From Aralia elata (Eukaryota > Streptophyta > Magnoliopsida > Apiales > Araliaceae), in NCBI GenBank assembly GCA_034770075.1, contig CM068386.1:41391990-41455989 (forward strand): DNA of 64,000 nt, given 5' to 3'. The position numbers were made by a program, and so were the translations under genes. Positions 47,640 to 57,291 of this stretch are shown piece by piece. Every line of letters begins with the position of its first letter. Position 1 is the first letter of the stretch. Below the pieces are notes generated by a model. It was not told the origin of the DNA. It ran no database searches and saw nothing but the letters and a program-made list of their open reading frames with translations.

Positions 47640-50157
47640 CCGGCGACGATACCCGGCCCCGACGAGACAATCGACCGGCGACGATAACCGGCGATTACGA
47701 AATGGATGTCCGGCGACGAAAACCGGCTCCGACAAGATGACCAACCGGCGACGATAACCGGGGGTTATGAAAGGGGTGACCGGCGACGATACCCGGCCCC
47801 GACGAGACAATCGACCGGCGATGATAACCGGCGATTACGAGGTGGATGTCCGGCGACGAAAACCGGCTCCGACGAGATAACCAACCGGCGACGATAACCG
47901 GGGGTTACAAAAGGGGTGACCGGCGACGATACCCGGCCCCGACGAGACAATCGACCGGCGACGATAACCGGCGATTACGAGGTGGATGTCCGGCGACGAA
48001 AACCGGCTCCGACAAGATGAACAACCGGTGACGATAACCGGGGGTTACGAAAGGGGTGACCGGCGACGATACCCGGCCCCGACGAGACAATCGACCGGCG
48101 ATGATAACCGGCGATTACGAGGTGGATGTCCGGCGACGAAAACCGGCTCCGACAAGATCACCAACCGGCGACGATAACCGGGGGTTACAAAAGGGGTGAC
48201 CGGCGACGATACCCGGCCCCGACGAGACAATCGACTGGCGACGATAACCGGCGATTACGAGACGGATGTCCGGCGACGAAAACCGGCTCCGATAAGATGA
48301 CCAACCGGCGACGATAACCGGGGGTTACGAAAGGGGTGACCGGCGACGATACCCGGCCCCGACGAGACAATCGACCGGCGATGATAACCGGCGATTACGA
48401 GGTGGATGTCCGGCGACGAAAATCGGCTCCGACGAGATAACCAACCGGCGACGATAACCGGGGGTTACAAAAGGGGTGACCGGCGACGATACCCGGCCCC
48501 GACGAGACAATCGACCGGCGACGATAACCGGCGATTACGAGGTGGATGTCCGGCGACGAAAACCGGCTCCGACAAGATGAACAACCGGCGACGATAACCG
48601 GGGGTTACGAAAGGGGTGACCGGCGACGATACCCGGCCCCGACGAGACAATCGACCGGCGATGATAACCGGCGATTACGAGATGGATGTCCGGCGACGAA
48701 AACCGGCTCCGACAAGATCACCAACCGGCGACAATAACCGGGGGTTACAAAAGGGGTGACCGGCGACGATACCCGGCCCCGACGAGACAATCGATTGGCG
48801 ACGATAACCGGCGATTACGAGACGGATGTCCGGCGACGAAAACCGGCTCCGATAAGATGACCAACCGGCGACGATAACCGGGGGTTACGAAAGGGGTGAC
48901 GGCGACGATACCCGGCCCCGACGAGACAATCGACCGGCGATGATAACCGGCGATTACGAGGTGGATGTCCGGCGACGAAAACCGGCTCCGACGAGATAAC
49001 CAACCGGCGACGATAACCGGGGGTTACAAAAGGGGTGACCGGCGACGATACCCGGCCCCGACGAGACAATCGACCGGCGACGATAACCGGCGATTACGAG
49101 GTGGATGTCCGGCGACGAAAACCGGCTCCGACAAGATGACCAACCGGCGACGATAACCGGGGGTTACGAAAGGGGTGACCGGCGACGATACCCGGCCCCG
49201 ACGAGACAATCGACCGGCGACGATAACCGGCGATTATGAGGTGGATGTCCGGCGACGAAAACCGGCTCCGACAAGATGACCAACCGGCGACGATAACCGG
49301 GGGTTACGAAAGGGGTGACCGGCGACGATACCCGGCCCCGACGAGACAATCGACCCGGCGATGATAACCCGCGATTACGAGGTGGATGTCCGGCGACGAA
49401 AAACCGGCTCCGACGAGATAACCAACCGGCGACGATAACCGGGGGTTACGAAAGGGGTGACCGGCGACGATACCCGGCCCCGACGAGACAATCGACCGGC
49501 GACGATAACCGGCGATTACGAGGTGGATGTCCGGCGACGAAAACCGGCTCCGACGAGATAACCAACCGGCGACGATAACCGGGGGTTACGAAATGGGTGA
49601 CCGGCGACGATACCCGGCCCCGACGAGACAATCGACCGGCGACGATAACCGGCGATTACGAGGTGGATGTCCGACGACGAAAACCGGCTCCGACGAGATA
49701 ACCAACCGGCGACGATAACCGGGGGTTACGAAAGGGGTGACCGGTGACGATACCCGGCCCCGACGAGACGATCGACCGGCGACGATAACCGGCGATTACG
49801 AGGTGGATGTCCGGCGACGAAAAACCGGCTCCGCCGAGATAACCAACCGGCGACGACAACCGGGGTTTACGAAAGGGGTTACCGGTGACGATACCCGGCC
49901 CCGACGAGACGATCGACCGGCGACGATAACCGGCGATTACGAGGTGGATGTCCGGCGACGAAAACCGGCTCCGAACGAGATAACCAACCGGCGACGATAA
50001 CCGGGGGTTACGAAAATGGGTGACCCGGCGACGATACCCGGCCACCCGACGAGACAATCGACCGGCAACGATAACCGGCGATTACGAGATGGATGTCCGG
50101 CGATGATAACCGGCTCCGACAAGATAACCAACCGGCGACGATAACCGGGGGTTACGA
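47640..50157. repeat. Hierarchical tandem array (35/70/140/560 bp) in the 3' region of element D
   Basis: About 18 copies of a 140-bp unit. Each unit is four 35-bp monomers, all starting CCGGCGACGA and carrying an inner CCGG...CCGG pair. Monomers 1 and 3 are alike (CCGACGAGACAATCGA type), as are 2 and 4 (TTACGAGGTGGATGT type), so a 70-bp dimer was doubled. Diagnostic variants recur every four units: GATAAGATG with GAGACGG at about 48260 and 48820, AAGATGAAC at about 48013 and 48573, and AAGATCACC at about 48153 and 48713. That gives a 560-bp superunit. Open frames on both strands are by-products of the repeat. Unit length becomes irregular after 49350. Confidence 0.93.
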
Positions 50158-50341
50158 GACGATCATCCGCATTGCGTTGATACCCTTTTACGAATATGAT
50201 TGCATCCATTGCATCATACGTTGCATCGTAAGGCATATGTGTAGCATCACGTATGTATTGTCATCCATGTGCATTGTCATTCATGCATCGGGTGTCTATT
50301 CCTTATCTTGTTCATTTCATTCATCATTACATAAACATGAT
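50158..50341 (+). other. Region between the array and the polypurine tract of D
   Basis: 184 bp, non-coding, with repeated TTGCATC/CATTC-like words. No gene. Confidence 0.55.
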
Positions 50342-50354
50342 AAAGAGGGGCAGC
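50342..50354 (+). other. Polypurine tract of element D
   Basis: aaagaggggcagc directly before TGTAGACACCC. Confidence 0.75.
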
Positions 50355-50725
50355 TGTAGACACCCAAAATTTGCGTTCCCTGTACTAACCTTGACAGGAG
50401 GGCAAAATCGACAATTGAACCGGCTTGCGGGAGTGAAGAAGTGGGCCCAAGGGCGAGCGCCCGACACCACCGCAGTGATTGGCAGTCAAAGCTGATGTGA
50501 CAATAAGGCCATCCGAGACAGACATCCCCGGAAGGCATGGCACGTTTCCTGGAGATGCCCGGACTGCAGAGTACGAGCCCTTCAACGGAAATCAACGGTA
50601 CGGCACGGAAATCGAGACGAGGTGCGGAAAATGAGAAAATCAGCACAGTCAGCCGCAGATCAATCCGCGGCCAAGGACGGAACTCGAGACGGCACGGGAC
50701 TCGAGTGCACGGGACTCGAGCGCGG
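50355..50725 (+). repeat. 3' LTR of element D, first 371 bp
   Basis: Same start as the 5' LTR with about seven mismatches. It stops at the N run, just before the second copy of the palindrome cluster. Confidence 0.9.
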
Positions 50726-50825
50726 NNNNNNNNNNNNNNNNNNNNNNNNNNNNNNNNNNNNNNNNNNNNNNNNNNNNNNNNNNNNNNNNNNNNNNNNNNN
50801 NNNNNNNNNNNNNNNNNNNNNNNNN
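50726..50825. other. Assembly gap of 100 N
   Basis: Exactly 100 N, a usual placeholder for a gap of unknown size. The sequence after it continues none of the elements open on its left. Confidence 0.97.
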
Positions 50826-51588
50826 TCTCCACCTAAGGGTTATAAATATAATTGTAATTCTATTAGGGTTAGGTGAAATAACTCCCTATAAATAGTCTTA
50901 TTTAGGGATTGTAAAGGTGTGAAGAAAAAGGCCAAGAAACGCCATGTGAGGCTAACTCTCTTCCCAGTTCAAAAGCAAGCAGAATATCATCAAAGATGGA
51001 GGCTATGGATTGATGGAGCTTGGAGATAGAAGACATGCGGGAGCAGTTTTTCTTCTCTAAACTATTGTTTATCTTTATCTTTTATTGATGATGAATATTT
51101 TGTTGATTATAATTTTATTTGCTAACGAACATGTTGTTAGTTTAAGTATTTAATGGAGTCCCATGTGTAGTTTAAATTGATTTTCTTTCTATTTGATTGG
51201 CACCACTTGGATTGGTTCATTATATTTTGTGCATATTGATTAATTGTCTGGCCAACAATTAGTGGGATACTTTAGATGAATTTGGAAGATGAAATCTAGG
51301 GTTAGATTTGAATATAATGACATGTGTTTGTGTTTTCTACATGAGATGGAATCCATAATTTGCGTATATGATAGGAATATACATATATGTCATGTGTAAC
51401 CAATTCGGGAATTTGTTCTTAATGAATCTATCCTAATTTAATTTGCATAGGAATATAGCAAGTTAGTTAGATTGAGTATTTTTATTTGCTATCGGAAGAG
51501 GTTTATAAATGAAATTACGTATTACTGGGTTAACAATTCATCGTGACCATTATAATCAAATGGAAAGTTATGAGATTTGAATGAAGCA
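50826..51588. other. Unclassified sequence between the gap and element E
   Basis: About 760 bp. A good TATA motif (CCTATAAATAG, 50885-50895) is followed by a plausible leader and then T-rich sequence. This could be the end of another LTR or a promoter. I see no primer site, ORF or terminal repeat that would classify it. AAGCA (51584-51588) is the candidate target duplication of element E. Confidence 0.5.
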
Positions 51589-52650
51589 TGTAATGTCCAG
51601 GAAATTCTTAAACATTGTATTAATTTATTTTGATATATATAATTCGTTTTATTTAATTTTGCGAATTTAATTGGATCCATGTAGGTATTATTATTTAAAT
51701 ATATGAATACGTGGTCCAATAATTTTTCTTTGCCTTAAAGGGGCTCAATAATAGTTTGAATAAATTAATGAGTAACCCTAACATTTAATTGCAAGAAAAT
51801 TTGGAAGAAGATTAATAAATAAGTTTATCATTATTGGATTAAACAATTCGAATAAAATAAATATTTTAAATAATTAATAAATTGGTTTATTTAGTTAATT
51901 TAGAATATTAGAAATGCCATGTGATTAATTTTAATTTAGGTCACTAATCTTTTATTTAGATTGGCCCATTTCTTTTCTTCTAAGTTGAACCCAAATTCCT
52001 TTTGTTTCCTATTGGGCTGAGTTTCTATTTTTAATTCCCTGTTGGGCCAAACCAATTTGAGCTGAGCCCAAGGTCTCCTTATTTTCCAATTGGGCCACCA
52101 TTTTAATTAAATCAGCCGGCCCAACTATTGGGTTAAGCCCAAGTGAATTGCCAGCCGGGTTGGATCCGTTTTGGGCAAACGGTAGAAACCAATTTGGGAG
52201 CAGATGTTGGGTTCAAATCAGCAAGAAGAGAGAAATTGATTTAGGAGAGGAATAACCGAGCAAGGGAAGGGGGGAAATCAAACCCTCAATCAGTCAATCG
52301 AGAGGAAGACGGAGTAGGCTTCACATAGTCGAACCTAGCTAGACCTAAACCACCCATCAATCGAGCGTGCGAGAGACGGGAAAAAGAAAAAGAAGACTGT
52401 CAATCGCCGGCGACAGCTTGCGCCGACCGGCGGATTAATTAAGGGTTCGAGGGGGCGTTCGAGTAGGCATCGCTTGGACCAAAGGTCCCAGGTTTTCAGC
52501 GATTGGACCGGTGGGGGTACGACGCTCGAGGGTTGAAGTCGTCGAGTTCACAGGTTGGCGATGGGATCGGTCGGCGGCCACTCTTCTCCTACCGCCGGTC
52601 ATTGACCAGTCATTGAAGGTATTGCCCAAATAACTAGGGTAAAATCCTCT

Positions 52651-52660
52651 CTATAAATTG
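52651..52660 (+). promoter_or_regulatory. TATA box of LTR E
   Basis: CTATAAATTG, repeated unchanged in the 3' LTR at about 62939. A start about 30 bp downstream would give a U3 of about 1.1 kb. Confidence 0.6.
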
Positions 52661-53794
52661 AGCCTCAAACCCCTAAACCAAAGTTGCTGATTCTCCTTTG
52701 CTTGGTGAGACCCAAATCAGAAAGAAATTTAGGGTTCAAAAATTTAACAGAGAGAAATCACAGAAGGAAGGCTGGTCACTGAATGTCCGATTTTGTGTCT
52801 TACTTTGGGAGGAGAAGAAGAACGGCAAATCGGTCAGCACAAAGGTATAGAGCGACTATATTAGTTTGTTCGAATTGGATTACACAGTGTATAATTGTGT
52901 TGTTGGTATGAAATTGGAAACCTTATTATAATTTTGAGGTTTCAAAATCTGGTATCAGTTCGTGTAACTTTTGTTTGGATTTATTTTGGGAAATTTGTAT
53001 TGTGTTGTTCTTCTTTATTGGGTTATTTCGTCTCTGAGTTATTTAATTTTCCATTCTGTGTTGGTTGTAGTATATGGTATTGGATTGTACTGCGTTTCTT
53101 GCTGGGAATCTGTATTTTGAAGAACCAAAATGGTTCGGTAGCATGATATTACCTCATGAACTGGTCCAAAGTAGAGGATTAGAATGCTCAGTATATGTTC
53201 GACTTAATGCCTAAATCAGATTGTTGTTTTTATGCTAATTGCCTGACAGTAACAGAGTTTATAATAATCCACCATTTACTTTCTATTCTTGTGATGGGGC
53301 AGGGCTGGTCACAGACTTTAGAATATGTGTGCATACTGTTTGAGACCGATGGAAATTGTTGAATGGGTTAGGATTGGTTGCTACAAGACTTGAAGCAAGG
53401 GGGGGTATACCTTCTATGACAGTACTCTGTAGGAATATATATATATATATCTGCGTGGGGTGGCTGGGAATCAAACCCAGCTTTGGGTAGGCATTGGTTG
53501 GGCCAATGGGTAGCAACAAGTTAAGGATTATTTATTAATTGTCAATAATTAATAAGAAAAAAAAATATAATAATAATAATAATAATATGAAAATAAAAAC
53601 AATAATAAGTGTTAAATTATTATTTAATATCTAATAATAATAAGGGTTAATGAGATAATTATTTATTATCCACCATTAAATAATAAACAAAGATAATAAA
53701 TATTTAATTATTATTTAATTTATTAATTTAATTAATAATTTAAGTATGAAACAAGGTTAACAAATAATTATTTATTATCCATAAATAATAAATA

Positions 53795-54303
53795 AAGGTA
53801 AATAAATATTTAATTATTATTTAATCCTAAATAATAATTAGATATAAGTAAAAGTTTATTAATTTATTTATTATTTATCTAGTAATAATAAATAAAGGTA
53901 ATAAATATTTAATTATTATTTGATCCTAAATAATAATTAGATATAAGTAAAGTTAATAATTATTTATTATTTATCTAGTAATAATAAATAAAGGTAATAA
54001 ATATTTAATTATTATTTGATCCTAAATAATAATTAGATATAAGTAAAGTTAATAATTATTTATCTAGTAATAATAAATAAAGGTAATAAATATTTAATTA
54101 TTATTTAATCCTAAATAATAATTAGATATAAGTAAAGTTAATAATTATTTATTATTTATCTAGTAATAATAAATAAAGGTAATAAATATTTAATTATTAT
54201 TTGATTCTAAATAATAATTAGATATAAGTAAAGTTAATAATTATTTATCTAGTAATAATAAATAAAGGTAATAAATAATAATTAGATATAAGTAAAGTTA
54301 ATT
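53795..54303 (+). repeat. AT-rich tandem repeat in LTR E
   Basis: About five and a half units of 88-100 bp, each with GGTAATAAATATTTAATTAT, then CTAAATAATAATTAGATATA, then TATCTAGTAATAATAAAT. Unit length varies by the presence or absence of a short TTATTTA block. Almost no G or C. Confidence 0.85.
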
Positions 54304-55482
54304 ATTTTTGGCCCTTAATAAATAATGATGATAAACACTTAAGGATTATCTTATAACAATTTAAGTGTATTAGGTATTTAGGTATGTGATTAATGTAGAA
54401 TAAAGAACAAGGTTAATGATTACCCAATTACCCCTAAGGTAAACAGTAATTAAGCGCAATGAAGGTAAATAAACGATCAATTGTTTTTCTGTTGTCTTTA
54501 AACCAAAATAAATTTATTATTTAAATTATAAATAATAAATAAGGATTGTTAAACCATATTCAGAGACAGATAAGGGTAATAAATTTGAGAAATCAAAGAA
54601 TAGTAATCATGATTAGCTACCATCATTTTAATAGCTAAAGATTATTAATTAATTTCTGTTTAGCTAATGTTAAATAGTAATTAAATATAGATGGTGAATT
54701 TTACCTGCTAAGTAAATGGTATAGTAAGGTGTGTCAATATACAACCATGCCATATTAATTGATAAGTCGACTTTATCCAATGATAGGTCACCCAAGATCA
54801 ATTAATTAAAGCTAGGATTTAATTGTAGCTGAGCAAACAGGCAAGTTCTTCCTTACTCAACTTTTACATTGAGCAAATTTCTAGACCTTATGCACTATTT
54901 TTAATTCGTGCAAAAAGGTATATATATATTTTGTTGCAAGTTATTCTTTAAGCTTGAATCTTATCTCCAAGCATGCTTTAAGTGGTCTAATTACTTTTAA
55001 AATTATTCCACCTCTATGTATTTATTGACATTCGCACTCGTGCATTTGAATTCGTATATTTATTAAAGTTCCGAGATTTAGGAACTATTCATAATTAAGT
55101 CTAAACCTTTGTTCGGTCAGACAAGTATGTGAAGATTTATAAAAGCTATCTGAACCAATCGAGGGTAAGGATTCTTAGACTGTATGAACACCCCTTTATT
55201 ATAGGGGAGTACCCCACGTACCGTAAATAAGGTACAAATAGCAGAGTTAAATGTTATGCATATACATAGCGTACGCGAGGCTGATCCCCTCAAGTACTTA
55301 TTCTGTAGCCAGTAACCAGAGGGTCAACCAGCTATTGACTCCTTTGGAAGTTATTGTTCAAAGTCTACTTGACTATCAATTGTTCTAAAAGTATTTATTG
55401 TCCTTGCTTCTAATAATTGTTGAATTCTCTTTCTATATTCCCTTCGTCATGATATATCCTTATTGTTGTACTTTAAACTTGC

Positions 55483-55501
55483 TGAGCAAACTCGTTGCTC
55501 A
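55483..55501 (+). other. Conserved stem-loop near the 3' end of LTR E
   Basis: TGAGCAA pairs with TTGCTCA across ACTCG; see the copies in LTRs A and C and in the solo LTR. Confidence 0.65.
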
Positions 55502-55844
55502 TTCTTGCTATATCATGACTTTATTGCAGCTAAACCCGAGACGTCAGGGAAGAACAAAGGAAAGGAAAAGATGAAGTAATAGACTTCATGTAGCAGATGT
55601 TAAATTTATGTGTAGTTAATTTCTATTAATGTAATTTAAACCCTGATATTTATTTAGGGTATGGAATGGTGTAAGTGGTTAAGGTTATTGTATTCTGGGA
55701 CTAGTAACACCTTTGTAATGAACAACGTATGTTTATTATTTTCCGCATTTTAGTTACCATATGTTGTTAGAGGTGAATGTTTGTATTGGATCGTGATGAC
55801 CGGATCCGGGTATTTGGAGACCCGAATTTGGGGGCGTCACAGGT

Positions 55845-55857
55845 TGGTATCAGAGTT
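55845..55857 (+). other. Primer binding site of element E
   Basis: TGGTATCAGAGTT, tRNA-Met type, three bases after the LTR end. Confidence 0.9.
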
Positions 55858-56074
55858 GTAGGTTATAAACTTTAGGATTGCGAAACCTAGGTTATAACCT
55901 TCATAGTAAACTCGTATTGAGTATTAGGAGATAAATCGAGGAGATTTATTATATGTGGTTTTGATGAATTGGGGAATTCATCGAGTCGAGTAGTACCCAA
56001 TGAAATATAATTTCATTTCTTCAATGAATATATTTTATTGCTGTACTAATGTTGATTTTCGGTGTGATTGTAGG

Positions 56075-56905
56075 ATGACTGACATAGGAGGGACCAGTGG
56101 AGTCCAGGAGGAGGAGGTATTCACAGATATACCTGTGGTTACCAAGCAGTTAATGGGCTATGCACCTGTTGCCCCGGAAGTACCCCAGGATGAGTCCGAG
56201 CCAGAGGAAGACTATCAGAGGGAGCTACCAGAGCCGGTTATAGGTAGAGTCATGAGGTCCGGTAGTCAGGACCCGGATGCTGAGGAGGAGGACCCCGAGA
56301 CCGAGGAAGATGAGCCACCTGTTTATATTGATGGCATGGGGTCCACTGCCGACGATATTATAGAGGGACTGACCAGCAGGACCGAGGAGCTGGAGGCTCG
56401 GATAGCTCATCTGGAGGAGCAGAACCAGACCCACCAGATCAGAGAGGACCAGTATAGAGACCTGGCCTATCAGCTCGATCATGACTTGGGAGTGGCGAAG
56501 GTGCAGCTGCAGGGCTACGAGTCCTCAGCGCAGCAGATCGGACCACTGCTACATCAGCTAGTGGCCCGAAATGCTGAGTTGAGAGAGAGGCTGGAGCAGA
56601 GGGATCTGCAGATCGCCCACCTGAAGGCGAAGCAGGAGGCCATGAGGTTTGAGGCTGGGCTGGAGGTGTCTACAAGGATGCATGTCAGGGAGGCTTGGGC
56701 CAGGGAGGCCAGAAGGGTTAATCAACTAGAGAACCAGTTGGAGGCCAGAGCTGTGAGGATAGAGACCCTAGGACATGCTCTAGATGCAGCCTACAGGAGA
56801 CCCCGGACTGAGGTAGGGGAGTCTAGCCGCTCTGTTCGTCACAGGGTCGGGGATGGAGCATTCTCTTCTAGTCAGCAGGCACGGATCCGTCACGATGTGC
56901 AGTGA
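56075..56905 (+). CDS. Extra ORF upstream of gag in element E: acidic coiled-coil protein (276 aa)
   Basis: The start at 56075 is preferred over the open frame's beginning at 56000, because GTGATTGTAG|G, an acceptor-like site, lies just before it and the preceding 25 residues are cysteine-rich filler. The N-terminal 110 residues are acidic and proline-rich. The middle (about residues 85-240) is a long heptad-type coiled coil (SRTEELEARIAHLEEQNQ and later NAELRERLEQRDLQIAHL). The end is arginine/serine-rich and basic. It is unlike gag, PR, RT, RNase H, integrase or envelope. Extra ORFs before gag occur in some plant Ty3/gypsy elements but are not part of a standard Tekay element. Role unknown; RNA or self-assembly is a guess. 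Confidence 0.75.
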   Translation: MTDIGGTSGVQEEEVFTDIPVVTKQLMGYAPVAPEVPQDESEPEEDYQRELPEPVIGRVMRSGSQDPDAEEEDPETEEDEPPVYIDGMGSTADDIIEGLTSRTEELEARIAHLEEQNQTHQIREDQYRDLAYQLDHDLGVAKVQLQGYESSAQQIGPLLHQLVARNAELRERLEQRDLQIAHLKAKQEAMRFEAGLEVSTRMHVREAWAREARRVNQLENQLEARAVRIETLGHALDAAYRRPRTEVGESSRSVRHRVGDGAFSSSQQARIRHDVQ

Positions 56906-57291
56906 CTTGATAAAGCAGTTGATTTGTCTTTAGTACAGTCAGTCCCACTTTTTGTTATATTAGGGACGTATTTATGTTATCTTGTGAAGCTTTATATTTG
57001 TATTTCTGCTTGGGGTAGCAGTTAAACCCCAACTCTTGTAGTCTTGAGGGATGAAGGGGTAGGATTTGTCTCAGGGGGAATGATGGGTAGGGCATGTAGT
57101 GGCGCATTTATAGAAGTATGCCACAGGTTTAGTCTTTGTAACAAACAGTGGTATATCAATATAAATGCAGATGTTTCATTTAAATCAAATGTGTTTGATA
57201 GATGTTTCTACCCTTGATTGCTGATTTTTATGACATATTGTGTAAAATAAATAACTATAGGTAAAAGTCAGCGGATTTCCCTTATCCAATC
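56906..57291 (+). other. Spacer between the extra ORF and gag of element E
   Basis: About 390 bp, no gene. CTATAG|GTAAAAG at about 57255-57267 looks like an acceptor and donor side by side; otherwise nothing notable. Confidence 0.5.

Larger units (their letters stand above)
32964..50725 (+). mobile_element. Element D: Tat-lineage Ty3/gypsy retrotransposon with antisense genes and satellite array
   Basis: LTRs start TGTAGACACCC at 32964 and 50355. Between them are a TGGCGACTC-type primer site, gag, protease, a G-patch-like segment, an intron, RT, RNase H, a second RNase H and integrase. Two minus-strand genes, a 2.5-kb tandem array and a polypurine tract follow. Two RNase H domains and no chromodomain are Tat-lineage features (Ogre, Retand and relatives). 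Antisense ORFs and tandem repeats between pol and the 3' LTR are known from Retand-type elements. The right end is lost in the N gap. Confidence 0.9.
51589..55841 (+). repeat. 5' LTR of element E (4.25 kb)
   Basis: TGTAATGTCC...GGGGGCGTCACA. Contains a TATA box (52651), a TAA-rich low-complexity zone (53555-53780), a tandem array of about 90-bp units (53795-54303), and the conserved stem-loop (55483-55501) with acceptor-like TTATTGCAG (about 55522-55530) near the end. Small open frames in it (for example 52895-53146) have no recognisable product. Confidence 0.92.

Noticed and set aside
47640..50157. Long series of about 61-63-residue open frames on both strands, and a CRISPR-like look
   Set aside because: The frames repeat with the 140-bp unit and exist on both strands because the repeat lacks stops. 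There are no variable spacers between constant repeats; the whole unit is the repeat. This is satellite DNA, not genes or a CRISPR array.
52895..53146. 83-residue frame present in both LTRs of E
   Set aside because: Its two copies exist because LTRs are duplicates. It lacks a recognisable domain and looks like T-rich leader sequence.
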